Source of the DNA: an uncultured Lachnospiraceae bacterium
GTDB lineage: Bacteria > Bacillota > Clostridia > Lachnospirales > Lachnospiraceae
Direction of reading: 5' to 3'
NCBI GenBank assembly: GCA_910585905.1
Contig: CAJUID010000004.1
Coordinates: forward strand, 62,001-126,000
Length of the DNA: 64,000 nt
Shown here: one piece after another, positions 36,687-46,256 of the stretch
Position numbering within the stretch: position 1 is the first letter of the stretch
Layout of the letters: every line of letters begins with the position of its first letter
Notes under the pieces: model-generated
What the model was told of the DNA's origin: nothing
Databases searched by the model: none
What the model saw: the letters and a program-made list of their open reading frames with translations, nothing else
Made by a program: the position numbers and the translations under genes

Positions 36687-37562
36687 TCAGCTCTGCCCCT
36701 TGGTTCCCCTGCGCAGAAAGAATCTCTTTTTGGCCTTTCCATCATTATTTTTTCCCTGCAATTCGCCAAGCTTCTTTTTCAAGAGTTCCCCATCTACGTT
36801 GCGGAGCAGCTTACCACGGATTGCTATAGATATCTTTCCGGTCTCCTCTGACACTATAATTGTAGTGCTGTCGCTCACCTCGCTAATCCCTACACCTGCG
36901 CGATGCCTTGTCCCTAGCTCCTTTGAAAGACCTAGATTATCGGATAGCGGTAGATAGCAGGTTGCCGAAACAATCCTGTCATTGCGCACAATCACCGCAC
37001 CATCGTGCAGCGGAGTATTGTGCTCAAAAATATTAATCAAAAGCTGGCTGCTAATTGCCGAGTCTATATTAATCCCTGTCCTCTCATATTCTGCAAGGCT
37101 AATGTCTTTTTCTAAAATAATCAATGCTCCTGTCTTTACCTTGGCAAGCTCCACGGTAGCCTTAACAATTTCATTGATTGAGCGGTCTGAAAAACGAACC
37201 ACCTTGTCTTTGGAATCATCAAATGGAATCAAAGACGCCACAAAATTTTTGCGCCCAAGCTCTTCTAATGCCTTGCGCAGCTCCGGCTGGAATACGACAG
37301 CCAGTGCAGTAATTCCAATTGCAAATGTCTTATTAAAAATCCATAGAATCGCATTCATATTTAGGAAATATGCCATCACATAGCACAATACCAGAAGCGC
37401 AATTCCTTTTATCAATGTCCATGCCCTTGTTTTCCTTACCCACATAATAATGTGGTACAGTACAAAAGCAATAATCACAATTTCCAGCACATCAATCAGG
37501 TTCATTTTAGGCAAAGACAGAAAATATATGGTCTCTCTGATTACATCAATCACTGAATTCAT
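36687..37562 (-). CDS. cdaA: Diadenylate cyclase CdaA
   Basis: Membrane-bound synthase of c-di-AMP from two ATP. Three N-terminal helices (about residues 14-95), then the DAC domain: LINIFEHNTPLHDGAVIVRN with the DGA motif and LGTRHRAGVGISE with the RHR motif. The C-terminal tail is basic (KKRFFLRRGTKG). The ATG at 37562 has GGAGGG 5 bases upstream and is preferred over the in-frame ATG at 37574. c-di-AMP controls potassium and osmolyte transport and cell-wall homeostasis in Firmicutes. Confidence 0.94.
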   Translation of the reverse strand: MNSVIDVIRETIYFLSLPKMNLIDVLEIVIIAFVLYHIIMWVRKTRAWTLIKGIALLVLCYVMAYFLNMNAILWIFNKTFAIGITALAVVFQPELRKALEELGRKNFVASLIPFDDSKDKVVRFSDRSINEIVKATVELAKVKTGALIILEKDISLAEYERTGINIDSAISSQLLINIFEHNTPLHDGAVIVRNDRIVSATCYLPLSDNLGLSKELGTRHRAGVGISEVSDSTTIIVSEETGKISIAIRGKLLRNVDGELLKKKLGELQGKNNDGKAKKRFFLRRGTKGQS

Positions 37563-37600
37563 AATTCCCTCCATTCCGCTTTGCTAAACAAAAGCTGCAT

Positions 37601-38569
37601 CTATTTCTTCTCTTCCTCTTTTTCAGGACCTGCTCCCTGCATCTGCTCTGAAAAATGCCTGACATTAATACGCTTCACTCTTTTACTTGGCGCTGCTACA
37701 TTCATTTTGGGCACCGCCTTGACATAATAATAGTATTCCTCATCTTCAAACTGAAGATGCTCCACACTGGCATAATTTAACGCAAGGCGCATAAACTGCA
37801 CAACCCACACCAGCACAGTTGACATGATAATCCCTCCAAAGAAGGGAACCATATCAATATCCATATTTAAAACATAATTTACAATCAATAACAAAATTGT
37901 ATTACAGAATGCTCCCGAAAAAATAGCAATATCAAACGCGTAATCCCATTTTCTGGTGCGCAAAATATACACAACCAAAAGCACTACGAAAGACACAGCC
38001 ATCAATGCATACATTTCCCTGCAGTCAAAAAACTGCTGCTGCAATGCATGGTACAGGTTCATACTGGTATCCGCCGAGGTACTTACTACAGATGTAACTG
38101 CCTGCAGCAGATAGTAAACACCTACACCACAAAGAAGCGGGACAATTGCCGCCGGCGTCATAAAAAGCCCTAACGCAATCGGAATTCCATAGACAAGATT
38201 CAGCGAAAATGCAATCGGAACTGCAAAAATCACATACGCATGTTTCGGTACAAACTTGATATAAATAAAATAAATGATTAACAAAATAATTGCAACTACC
38301 AGCGCTAACAGATTCGATACATAAAAAATATGCGCCACCGTAAAGACGGATGCAAAAAACAGCAAAATTGAACCTGGCATTAAAATAGCGGCAAATGCCA
38401 GAAACACTTCAACCGTTAGCTTATTTAACGCGGGGGAATATCCAATCATCTGATTAATAGAGGAAAAAACGATAAACCCAATGAAAAAACGAAACAGAGG
38501 ATTTAGAAAAAGTGCATATTTCTGGTAGAACTTTAGAATATGTTCCCTAAGCACCAGTAACTGTGTCAT
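37601..38569 (-). CDS. Multi-pass membrane protein, upstream of cdaA
   Basis: About 322 residues with nine to ten hydrophobic helices in two blocks, separated by a soluble loop near residues 170-185 (TSADTSMNLYHALQQQFFDC). The C-terminal cytosolic tail is acidic and lysine-rich, with the tyrosine cluster EEYYYYVKAV. The start at ATG 38569 has GGAGGCAGAGG before it; the frame is open to 38605. It overlaps the preceding small membrane gene by 23 bp and precedes cdaA by 38 bp, so the products may work together. No named family recognised with certainty. Confidence 0.75.
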   Translation of the reverse strand: MTQLLVLREHILKFYQKYALFLNPLFRFFIGFIVFSSINQMIGYSPALNKLTVEVFLAFAAILMPGSILLFFASVFTVAHIFYVSNLLALVVAIILLIIYFIYIKFVPKHAYVIFAVPIAFSLNLVYGIPIALGLFMTPAAIVPLLCGVGVYYLLQAVTSVVSTSADTSMNLYHALQQQFFDCREMYALMAVSFVVLLVVYILRTRKWDYAFDIAIFSGAFCNTILLLIVNYVLNMDIDMVPFFGGIIMSTVLVWVVQFMRLALNYASVEHLQFEDEEYYYYVKAVPKMNVAAPSKRVKRINVRHFSEQMQGAGPEKEEEKK

Positions 38570-38972
38570 CCTCTGCCTCCTCCTTGCCCTGCGAATAAAA
38601 TTCATCCAGTTCTTTTAACTTTATATAATACGCCCGAAGCGCCACACTGTTCCCTGCATATTTTTTCCGATAATGAAAAAAAGAAAAAAACACAGTAAGT
38701 ACAAAAATTCCCAGATAGATACCAAAAACCGCAAAACCTATAATCTCATAATCCAAACGAACCACATTGACAAAGATATAATCTGCATGATACAGTGCAA
38801 ACAAAAACAAAATCAGAAGATAGCTGACTGTGATATTCCACACAGCAGAAACCGTCCGCGAACGGACATAATCTGATTTATAATATCCACCTTCGCCAAT
38901 CTCCTTCGGGTAACGCTTTGTCTCATCAAGGGCAATCTGCGTCATAAGATGCACCTTTTTCTCACTAACCAT
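38547..38972 (-). CDS. Small membrane protein, first gene of the cda operon
   Basis: 141 residues. Cytosolic N-terminal 45 residues, two membrane helices (about 47-66 and 74-95), then a basic cytosolic tail (FFHYRKKYAGNSVALRAYYI) and an acidic end. GAGGAGAG precedes the ATG. Translationally coupled to the next membrane gene by overlap. No family recognised; the context suggests a link to c-di-AMP signalling or its membrane complex. Confidence 0.7.
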   Translation of the reverse strand: MVSEKKVHLMTQIALDETKRYPKEIGEGGYYKSDYVRSRTVSAVWNITVSYLLILFLFALYHADYIFVNVVRLDYEIIGFAVFGIYLGIFVLTVFFSFFHYRKKYAGNSVALRAYYIKLKELDEFYSQGKEEAEDDTVTGA

Positions 38973-39007
38973 TCAAGACTCTCCTCTATCTCTTCGCCAT
39001 ATACAAA

Positions 39008-39038
39008 ACAACCCTGCTCTTTATTATAGCAGAGTTGT
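39008..39038 (-). terminator. Terminator downstream of the hybrid histidine kinase gene
   Basis: ACAACTCTGCT (39038-39028) pairs with AGCAGGGTTGT (39018-39008) with one G-U pair, followed by TTTTG on the minus strand. It separates the signalling block from the cda operon. Confidence 0.7.
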
Positions 39039-39080
39039 TCTATTTTTAAAAGCCATTCTTTTGATATCTAATACATAAAA

Positions 39081-41630
39081 TTACATAGAATCCTTTTCTA
39101 AAAACTTTGTCAAAAGATACATCAGCTCCTTAATATCTAGCGGCTTTGCAATATGTGCATTCATCCCCACATCCAGTGCATGCTTCACATCATCCGAGAA
39201 GGCATCCGCTGTCATGGCAATAATTGGCAATCCCTTATCCGGACGCTCCAGCGCACGAATCGCCTTGGCTGCATCATAACCGTTCATAATTGGCATACGG
39301 ATATCCATCAAAATTGCATCATAAAAACCAATCTCAGACTGTTCAAACTTTTCTACACAGATTTTACCATTTTCTGCGCGCTCCAGCTCCATTCCTACAG
39401 CCGAAAGGATTTCCTGCACAATCTCCCAGTTAATATCAATATCTTCCGCCAAAAGAATATGTTTTCCAGTAAAATCAATAACCTCTTTTGCCTCCACGTC
39501 TTCCTGGTCTGTTCCACCGACATACTGGCTTAAACGGGCATATAGCGTTGACTTAAACAACGGTTTGGAAATAAATCCCTCAATATCCAGCTCCTTTGCC
39601 TCGTCCTCAATATCAGACCAGTCATACGCCGAAATCAGGAAAACTGGTACATTATTGCCCATTACCCTTCTTAATTCACGGATTGTCTGCAATCCATCCA
39701 TATTTGGCATTTTCCAGTCAATCAAGACAAAACGGTAACTATCATTATTTTGATAATGCTCCTGAATCAATTTGATTGCTTCCTTGCTATCTGTCGTCCA
39801 TTCCGTCTGACAGCCAAGTTCGTTTAGATTATAAGCCGCACTGGAACAAAGAAGGTCATTGTCATCCACCAGCAAAATGTTCCAATTCGGCAGCTTCATA
39901 TCCTCCTCTTTCACATCTGCAACTTCAAAATCCAATGTAACTGTAAATTCTGAACCTTTATCAAGCTCACTCTCCAATTCAATCGTACCATCCATTAAAT
40001 CGACAATACGCTTCGTAATCGCCATACCAAGTCCAGTTCCTAAAACCTTAGTAACTCTTTCCGTATCCTCCCTCGTAAATGCATCAAAAATCTTACTCTG
40101 GAATTCCTTCGACATTCCAATCCCATTATCTTTAATCCGAAACTGTGTCCTAATATATCCCTTCCCAAGCGGAGACTCCTCCTGGTGAAGATGCACATGG
40201 ACCGTCCCGCCGTCTGAGGTATATTTCACTGCATTAGAAAGTATGTTTAACAGTATCTGATTCAGCCGGACACTGTCGCAGATCACTTCCTCTACCTTAA
40301 TTTTCTGGATAAAGACATCAAAATATTGTGCTTTTGCCTTAATCTGCGGCTGGATAATATTTACCATATCATCCACGGTCGAGCGCAAGGAAACTTGGTT
40401 CTTATTTAATGTCATCTTGCCGCTCTCAATCTTTGACATATCTAGAATATCATTAATCAGCCCCAATAAGTGTTTACTAGAAAGCTTTACTTTCTTTAAA
40501 CAGTCCTCCATACGTTCTGGGCTTGCTAAATTTTTCAGCGCAATTTCTGTCATACCTACTATCGCATTCATCGGCGTACGGATATCATGGCTCATACTAG
40601 AAAGAAACTGGCTCTTTGCATCATTTGCCCTGATAGCTTCCATCCTCGTTTTGTCAAGCTCCCGCATCTGCTCTCTTGTCAAACTATAGTAACGGGCAAA
40701 AATCAGAAGCATCACAACTATAATAACAGAAAGACTAAAAAACATAGAAAGCAGGCGGGTAGTATCCAATTCCGTTACCATATCATTCAATTTACTTTTT
40801 GGCATAATTGTAATCAAATACCACTGTGTATTTTCTGAAAGCGGGGAACAATATACCTGCCTCTGCTCTCCGCTGACATTGACTGTCATATAGTAATCTT
40901 TTCCTAAAGAAATCGCCTGTTGTAACTCCTTGACATACTTTTCAGCGTCAGCCTTTTTATCATCACCAAACTCTTCAATAAGGCGCTGAAAATAACTCTC
41001 CCGGTATGCCTCCCCATTTCTAATAACAAATTCTCCCTTTTGGTTGATAATATGAGTATAAATCTGTGTATCGTCAGTATCCAAAAAAAGTTCCTGATTT
41101 AAAGTCTCCATTTCAATTCCCGCAACCAGGCCAGCACTTTTTCTTCCGCCGGACATCGGACAAGCAACCGCTTTTCCAAACAACAAGACTTTTTCTCCCG
41201 CATCGTCAATTCCCTGCTCAATTAGAGAACCATTTTTATTCAAAGCTTTGATTGCCCCATCCGAATTATTAAAATGCAGATCGCTACCATACACCTTTTC
41301 CAGCTCCCCATCTTCTGTAAGAAAGGCCAGATACACAAAATTCCTGACTTCCCCATTTAATGTAAGCTCCTCTACAAAATCATCATCATATACCTGGCCT
41401 TCCGGCTGCATTCTGTTGATAATACCTTCCACCTGTGTCAAACGCAATCCCACAATGGAAGAAAATTTCTGCCTCAACTGGATGTTCATTTCCGACATGT
41501 AAACCTTATTAACTCCCTCCAAAGATTCCGATGTCTTATGTTCCATAAAAATCGATAAGGACATAAAAACTGCAATACATACAATAATGAGACATACACA
41601 GCTGAGTATCAAAAACTTATTTATCTTCAT
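39081..41630 (-). CDS. Hybrid sensor histidine kinase with two receiver domains
   Basis: About 849 residues. TM1 (about 5-28), a 260-residue extracytoplasmic sensor probably of Cache type, TM2 (about 302-322), HisKA with phosphor-acceptor His in FLSSMSHDIRTPMNAIVGMT, HATPase_c (DNGIGMS, GTGLGMAI), a first receiver (NILLVDDND, phospho-Asp in LIDWKMPNMDG) and a second (ILLAEDIDIN, phospho-Asp in LMDIRMPIMNGY). No Hpt domain, so the final phosphate acceptor is another protein. Start set at ATG 41630 just before TM1; the upstream frame begins with GTG at 41678 without a better site. Confidence 0.9.
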   Translation of the reverse strand: MKINKFLILSCVCLIIVCIAVFMSLSIFMEHKTSESLEGVNKVYMSEMNIQLRQKFSSIVGLRLTQVEGIINRMQPEGQVYDDDFVEELTLNGEVRNFVYLAFLTEDGELEKVYGSDLHFNNSDGAIKALNKNGSLIEQGIDDAGEKVLLFGKAVACPMSGGRKSAGLVAGIEMETLNQELFLDTDDTQIYTHIINQKGEFVIRNGEAYRESYFQRLIEEFGDDKKADAEKYVKELQQAISLGKDYYMTVNVSGEQRQVYCSPLSENTQWYLITIMPKSKLNDMVTELDTTRLLSMFFSLSVIIVVMLLIFARYYSLTREQMRELDKTRMEAIRANDAKSQFLSSMSHDIRTPMNAIVGMTEIALKNLASPERMEDCLKKVKLSSKHLLGLINDILDMSKIESGKMTLNKNQVSLRSTVDDMVNIIQPQIKAKAQYFDVFIQKIKVEEVICDSVRLNQILLNILSNAVKYTSDGGTVHVHLHQEESPLGKGYIRTQFRIKDNGIGMSKEFQSKIFDAFTREDTERVTKVLGTGLGMAITKRIVDLMDGTIELESELDKGSEFTVTLDFEVADVKEEDMKLPNWNILLVDDNDLLCSSAAYNLNELGCQTEWTTDSKEAIKLIQEHYQNNDSYRFVLIDWKMPNMDGLQTIRELRRVMGNNVPVFLISAYDWSDIEDEAKELDIEGFISKPLFKSTLYARLSQYVGGTDQEDVEAKEVIDFTGKHILLAEDIDINWEIVQEILSAVGMELERAENGKICVEKFEQSEIGFYDAILMDIRMPIMNGYDAAKAIRALERPDKGLPIIAMTADAFSDDVKHALDVGMNAHIAKPLDIKELMYLLTKFLEKDSM

Positions 41631-41797
41631 ATTCTTCAATGTTGTACTTCCTTCCTTGCAAAATTGCTCTACAACCACAGTTACAAAAATAAGGAAAAGA
41701 GAAACAAATATTCAAAAATACCTGCTTCTCTTCTATCTACTGCTTTATTTCTGAATTTTATATAACAAATATTTTAAATTATGTAAGTTAATTGTGT

Positions 41798-43153
41798 CTA
41801 ATATTTGCCAAATCCATCTCCTAATGATATCACCTGCTCATTCATCGCAAGCCGGGAAGGCGAGGAAGTTACACTCATACCAATTGCTGGTGAACTACTT
41901 CTTGAACCTAAATTATAGATAGACAAAAGCTCCCTCATTCTGCTTGCCTGATTAGAAAGCTGCTCACTGGCAGCAGCACACTGCTCACTTGTAGCAGAAT
42001 TTGTCTGCACAACCTGAGAAACTTGGGTAATCGCCTGCTCAATCTGCTCAATTGCCGTAGCCTGATAATTCGAAGAATCTGCAATGCCATTAATAATAAC
42101 TTCGCTCTCCTGTACTACTTTACTAATAATTTCTAATGCCTGAGCCGTCTCATCCGCAATCTTCGAACCTGCACCAACTTTATGGATAGAATCTTCGATT
42201 AATTCTGCTGTTTCTGCTGCAGCCGCTGCGCTTCTTGCAGCAAGAGTCCTAACCTCCTCTGCAACTACTGCAAACCCTTTTCCAGACTCGCCAGCCCTTG
42301 CCGCCTCAACTGCTGCATTTAATGCAAGGATATTTGTCTGGAATGCAATATCATCAATTACCTTAATAATCTTAGAAATGCTTTCAGATGACTCATTGAT
42401 GTCACGCATAGCAGCCATCATATCCTTCATCTGCTGGTTTCCACGCTTCACATCCTCAATTGCATTTAAAACAAGATGTGCAGCGGCATCCGCCTGCTCC
42501 GCATTCTGCTTTGTCTTGCCAGATATCTCATCAATGGATGATGTAATCTGCTGAATTGCACTTGCCTGCTGTGTAGTTCCCTGTGCCAGGGACTGGCTTG
42601 CACTTGCCACCTGTGTAGAGCCAACCGTAACCTGTGACGCTGCATCACTAATACTTGAAAGTGCATTTAAATTGTCATCTACCAATTTTTTCAGAGAATT
42701 TCCAAGAAGGTCATCCGAAGATTTCGGATTAACAGCCACCGTAAGATTACCCTCTGAAACTGCTTCCGCAATCTTTGACTGGTATTTTATATTTTCAATT
42801 ACCTCAAGATACTCATCTACTAATTTGCCAAACTCATCATCGGCATATTTTTTCATATCAATATCAACACGCCCCATTGCAATATCTTTGGCAGCGTTTG
42901 ACAACTGCGATACCGCCCTGTCAATTGTCCTAATCAAATAAACTGCTACAAATAATGTAATAATAATTGCCACGATACCTAACCCGATTGTGGCAAAAGA
43001 TGCATTTCTAGTAAAAATTTCCTGTTCTTCTGGATCATTAATCTTAACAGCCATCCTAGTGGTCATCTCACTCACTAAAATGTTGATAAACACCAGCACA
43101 ATAGGAATCAAGAACCCTAAAAACATTTTTGTCTTAACTTTTAAATTTTTCAT
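41798..43153 (-). CDS. Methyl-accepting chemotaxis protein without a large sensor domain
   Basis: 451 residues. Two membrane helices (about 8-28 and 53-73) enclose only about 25 residues outside the membrane, so there is no ordinary ligand-binding domain. HAMP follows (RAVSQLSNAAKDIAMGRVDI), then the signalling coiled coil with hairpin tip IDDIAFQTNILALNAAVEAA, ARAGESGKGFAVVAEEVR. Candidate methylation helices flank the tip. It probably senses through the membrane, HAMP or a partner protein. GGAGG precedes the ATG. Adjacent CheB and CheR can adjust its methylation. Confidence 0.92.
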   Translation of the reverse strand: MKNLKVKTKMFLGFLIPIVLVFINILVSEMTTRMAVKINDPEEQEIFTRNASFATIGLGIVAIIITLFVAVYLIRTIDRAVSQLSNAAKDIAMGRVDIDMKKYADDEFGKLVDEYLEVIENIKYQSKIAEAVSEGNLTVAVNPKSSDDLLGNSLKKLVDDNLNALSSISDAASQVTVGSTQVASASQSLAQGTTQQASAIQQITSSIDEISGKTKQNAEQADAAAHLVLNAIEDVKRGNQQMKDMMAAMRDINESSESISKIIKVIDDIAFQTNILALNAAVEAARAGESGKGFAVVAEEVRTLAARSAAAAAETAELIEDSIHKVGAGSKIADETAQALEIISKVVQESEVIINGIADSSNYQATAIEQIEQAITQVSQVVQTNSATSEQCAAASEQLSNQASRMRELLSIYNLGSRSSSPAIGMSVTSSPSRLAMNEQVISLGDGFGKY

Positions 43154-43256
43154 AACTAAACCTCCATTTTTCCTTTCCAGCCCAAATTATTATAACGCAT
43201 CTTATTTTTTATATCAAGCCCTGCTTTCCCTTAAACAGGACGATATTACATTCTTA

Positions 43257-44285
43257 TTACATCGTATTTAACACCGAATATGTTTTCCTTGCAATATCAT
43301 GAAGTTTCTCCTGATATTCCACAGCCCCGATATCATATGCAACCTTTGGCATGCCATAAACCACGCAGGTTGACTCGTCTTGCCCGATTGTCCTGGCTCC
43401 TGCCTGCCGCATTGCTAACAGCCCCTTTGCACCGTCACCGCCCATTCCAGTAAAAATAATTCCTAGCGCATTTGGCCCCGCCGCTTTAGCTACCGACTCA
43501 AAAAGCACATCTACTGATGGACAGTGCCCATTTACCTTTGGCCCCTGCCTGCACTCCACCTGGTAATTCGTGCCTACCTTGACCAGCCGCATATGGCAAT
43601 CCCCTCCTGGGGCGAGCAAAAGCTGTCCTGGCAGCACCTGGTCCCCAGTTCGTGCCTCTTTTACCCGAATCTTACATTCATGGTCAAGCCTTTTTGCATA
43701 CATCTCCGTAAATCCAGGCGGCATATGCTGCACTGCCACAATGCCAGGAATATCCGGCCCAAACTCCTTCACGACAGAACAGACTGCCTCCGTCCCGCCC
43801 GTAGAAGCTCCAATTGCCACAATCAGATTCTTATCCTTGCGGATATACTGCTGCATCTGCGGCTGAGGCATAGTATTCCTCACATTCCCAATCCTCGCCA
43901 TAGATGCAATCTTTATTTTTGCTAACAGCTCTTTATAAATAAAATCCTCTAACTGCCTCCGGTCCGACACGGCAGGTTTTGCAACAAAATCTACCGCCCC
44001 TGCATTAAGCGCATCAAAAACCTTATCACTTAGGGCACTGATCACTACAACCCTTAGCGGAAACTGAGGCATCAGCTTTTTTAAAAATTCAATTCCATTC
44101 ATCCTTGGCAGTTCCACATCCAGAGTCATAACATCCGGGCGGTACTCTAAGATGGCATCCCTTGCTTCAAATGGGTCTTTCGCTGTCGCCACCACCTGAA
44201 TATCCGAATCCCGATTCAGATTCCTCACCAGCAACTCCCTGAAAAACATGGAATCCTCAACTACCAAAACTCTAATCGGTCTCAT
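43257..44285 (-). CDS. cheB: Protein-glutamate methylesterase CheB
   Basis: Removes methyl groups from receptor glutamates when phosphorylated. Receiver domain 3-120 (VLVVEDSMFFRELL, phospho-Asp in MTLDVELPRMNG) and methylesterase domain from about 155 with the catalytic triad in GASTGGTEAV (Ser), AVQHMPPGFT (His) and GMGGDGAKGL (Asp). 342 residues from ATG 44285, the conserved start; the frame is open to 44351 inside cheR. It lies 7 bp after cheR. Confidence 0.94.
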   Translation of the reverse strand: MRPIRVLVVEDSMFFRELLVRNLNRDSDIQVVATAKDPFEARDAILEYRPDVMTLDVELPRMNGIEFLKKLMPQFPLRVVVISALSDKVFDALNAGAVDFVAKPAVSDRRQLEDFIYKELLAKIKIASMARIGNVRNTMPQPQMQQYIRKDKNLIVAIGASTGGTEAVCSVVKEFGPDIPGIVAVQHMPPGFTEMYAKRLDHECKIRVKEARTGDQVLPGQLLLAPGGDCHMRLVKVGTNYQVECRQGPKVNGHCPSVDVLFESVAKAAGPNALGIIFTGMGGDGAKGLLAMRQAGARTIGQDESTCVVYGMPKVAYDIGAVEYQEKLHDIARKTYSVLNTM

Positions 44286-44292
44286 ACATCCA

Positions 44293-45120
44293 TCATTCTC
44301 CTCCCGGTTTTCTAAAGATTGAAGGCTGAATAACCTGAAATGGAACAGCATCTTTATTTAATGATTCTGTCATTCCAATAAAAAGATAGCCCCCCGGTTC
44401 TAACTGGTTATATACCTTTTGCAACAGCTCCGTCTTTGTCCTCTCATCAAAATAAATCATAACATTTCGTAAAAACACGGTATGCATTCTCTTCTTAAAT
44501 GGGAATGGGTTCATAAGATTAAACTGACGGAAAATCACCTCCCGCTTAAGTTCCTCTTTCACCTGATACATCGCCTGCCCAGTAACCTTTTGGAAGAAAC
44601 GCTTTTTCCACTGCGGCGGAAGGCTGCTTAATTTGTCTTCACTGTAGATCCCCCGAAATGCCTCCTGCAAAACCTGCATGGAAATATCCGTTGCCAAGAC
44701 TTTTGTATCCCAAGCCGAACCTTCTATCCCAAAGAATTCTTTGATTACCATTGCAATTGTATACGGCTCCTCCCCAGACGAGGCCGCGCCGCACCAAACA
44801 CGCAGGTCTTTTGTCCGGCTCTCCTTCTGCTTGAGCCATGGAAGCACCTCTCGTTTAAAAAATTCCAGATGCTCAAACTCCCTCATAAAATACGTATAAT
44901 TTGTTGTCAGCAAATTCAGAAGCTCACGCTCCAGCACACCAGAAGAATCACGTTCCAAAACATCCATATACTCATTGTAATTTTTCCAGCCCTTATTCTT
45001 TATATAATTTGCCAGCCTGCCATCGACAACCGTTTTCTTATTTGCCATATCAATTCCGCATTTTCGCTTTAAAAACACAGAGATCCTCAAAAATTCATCC
45101 TCTGTTATCAATACTCCCAA
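44293..45120 (-). CDS. cheR: Chemotaxis protein methyltransferase CheR
   Basis: SAM-dependent methylation of receptor glutamates. 275 residues: N-terminal helical CheR_N (FLKRKCGIDMANKKTVVDGR), then the methyltransferase with RVWCGAASSGEEPYTIAMVI (SAM loop), VLATDISMQVLQEA and RNVMIYFDERTK. There is no C-terminal receptor-tethering pentapeptide-binding domain beyond the standard core. The start is a non-ATG codon (TTG at 45120, GGGAAGAAGG upstream); no earlier ATG fits. Confidence 0.92.
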   Translation of the reverse strand: MGVLITEDEFLRISVFLKRKCGIDMANKKTVVDGRLANYIKNKGWKNYNEYMDVLERDSSGVLERELLNLLTTNYTYFMREFEHLEFFKREVLPWLKQKESRTKDLRVWCGAASSGEEPYTIAMVIKEFFGIEGSAWDTKVLATDISMQVLQEAFRGIYSEDKLSSLPPQWKKRFFQKVTGQAMYQVKEELKREVIFRQFNLMNPFPFKKRMHTVFLRNVMIYFDERTKTELLQKVYNQLEPGGYLFIGMTESLNKDAVPFQVIQPSIFRKPGGE

Positions 45121-45167
45121 CCTTCTTCCCTATTCTATACAACTTTTCTATCTTTTTCATTTTTTCG

Positions 45168-46241
45168 CTAGCATAACTGCCTGGAGACTTTGCGGAAAAT
45201 TTTAAAAATTTCAGGGCGGAACTTTTGCCCAGACTCCCCTTCCATAATCTCCAGAGCTTCTTCTCTGCTATACTTATCGCGGTATGGCCTCTCCTCCGTC
45301 AAGGCACAAAAAACATCTGCAATTGACACAATCTGTGCTGACAACGGAATTTCCTCTCCCTTTAATCCCATTGGATAGCCACTCCCATCCCAATTCTCAT
45401 GGTGATATTTCGCAATATCAATTGACGTCATTATAAAATCATTAAAATCATTTGTTGTATGCAAATCCCCTAAAAGCTTTGCACCAATATTCGTGTGGCT
45501 TCGCACAATCTCCATCTCTTCTGCGCTTAACTTAGAATTTTTTTGCAATATTTCCTTTGGAATCCCAATATTACCGATATCGCGGAGAGATGCAGCAACT
45601 TCCACTGTATCAATAAATGTATCTGAAATCTGTTCTGCAAAAAATGGTGAAAACTGCATACTCTGTGCAAGTACACGACAATTATTACGGATTCTGCCTG
45701 AAAACTCTTTGTTATAATGGGCATGCTCCGCCGCAACGCCCGCAAGTGCATACAACACTGCCTTTTTCTCATGCTCAATCTGTTTTAGCTGCTCCTTTAC
45801 AGAAACCTGAAGGCGCCTGTTTGTCTCTTTTACTTCCTTATTTGCCTCAGACAGACGCAGATGCACCATTACCCTTGCCTGAACCACTTCTGGAATAAAG
45901 GGCTTTGTAATATAATCTTCCCCGCCAAGTGAAAACCCCTTCACAATTTCCTTAGAAGCGTCAAATGCCGAAATAAAGATAATCGGAATGTGTCTGGTTT
46001 CAACATCCTTTTTTAAAATCCTGCAAAGCTCGTATCCATCCATCTCTGGCATGGATATATCAGACAGAATTAACTCAGGGCGGCACTCCGACACCATTTT
46101 TAATGCCTCTACACCATTCTCCGCCATTATCGGGCAGCAACCCATATTATTGATAATCTCACCGAGAATCTCCCTATTCATCTCTACATCATCCACAATC
46201 AGGATTTTCGCTGTCCCCATTCCCTTATCGCTACTACCCAT
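45168..46241 (-). CDS. Response regulator with degenerate HD-GYP-like output domain
   Basis: 357 residues. Receiver (ILIVDDVEMNREILGEIINN, phospho-Asp in LILSDISMPEMDGY, KPF switch Lys), a coiled-coil linker (about 130-165), then an HD-GYP-related domain. The second half is conserved (HHENWDGSGYP, GLKGEEIPLSAQIVSIADVF). The metal-binding HD pair is RD (LRDIGNIGIP instead of LHDIGKIxIP), and the first His of the ETGxH motif is missing. It is therefore probably not an active c-di-GMP phosphodiesterase. AGGAGAGAG precedes the ATG. It follows the histidine kinase gene by 15 bp, its likely cognate partner. Confidence 0.88.
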   Translation of the reverse strand: MGSSDKGMGTAKILIVDDVEMNREILGEIINNMGCCPIMAENGVEALKMVSECRPELILSDISMPEMDGYELCRILKKDVETRHIPIIFISAFDASKEIVKGFSLGGEDYITKPFIPEVVQARVMVHLRLSEANKEVKETNRRLQVSVKEQLKQIEHEKKAVLYALAGVAAEHAHYNKEFSGRIRNNCRVLAQSMQFSPFFAEQISDTFIDTVEVAASLRDIGNIGIPKEILQKNSKLSAEEMEIVRSHTNIGAKLLGDLHTTNDFNDFIMTSIDIAKYHHENWDGSGYPMGLKGEEIPLSAQIVSIADVFCALTEERPYRDKYSREEALEIMEGESGQKFRPEIFKIFRKVSRQLC

Positions 46242-46256
46242 ACTCTCTCCTTTTAG

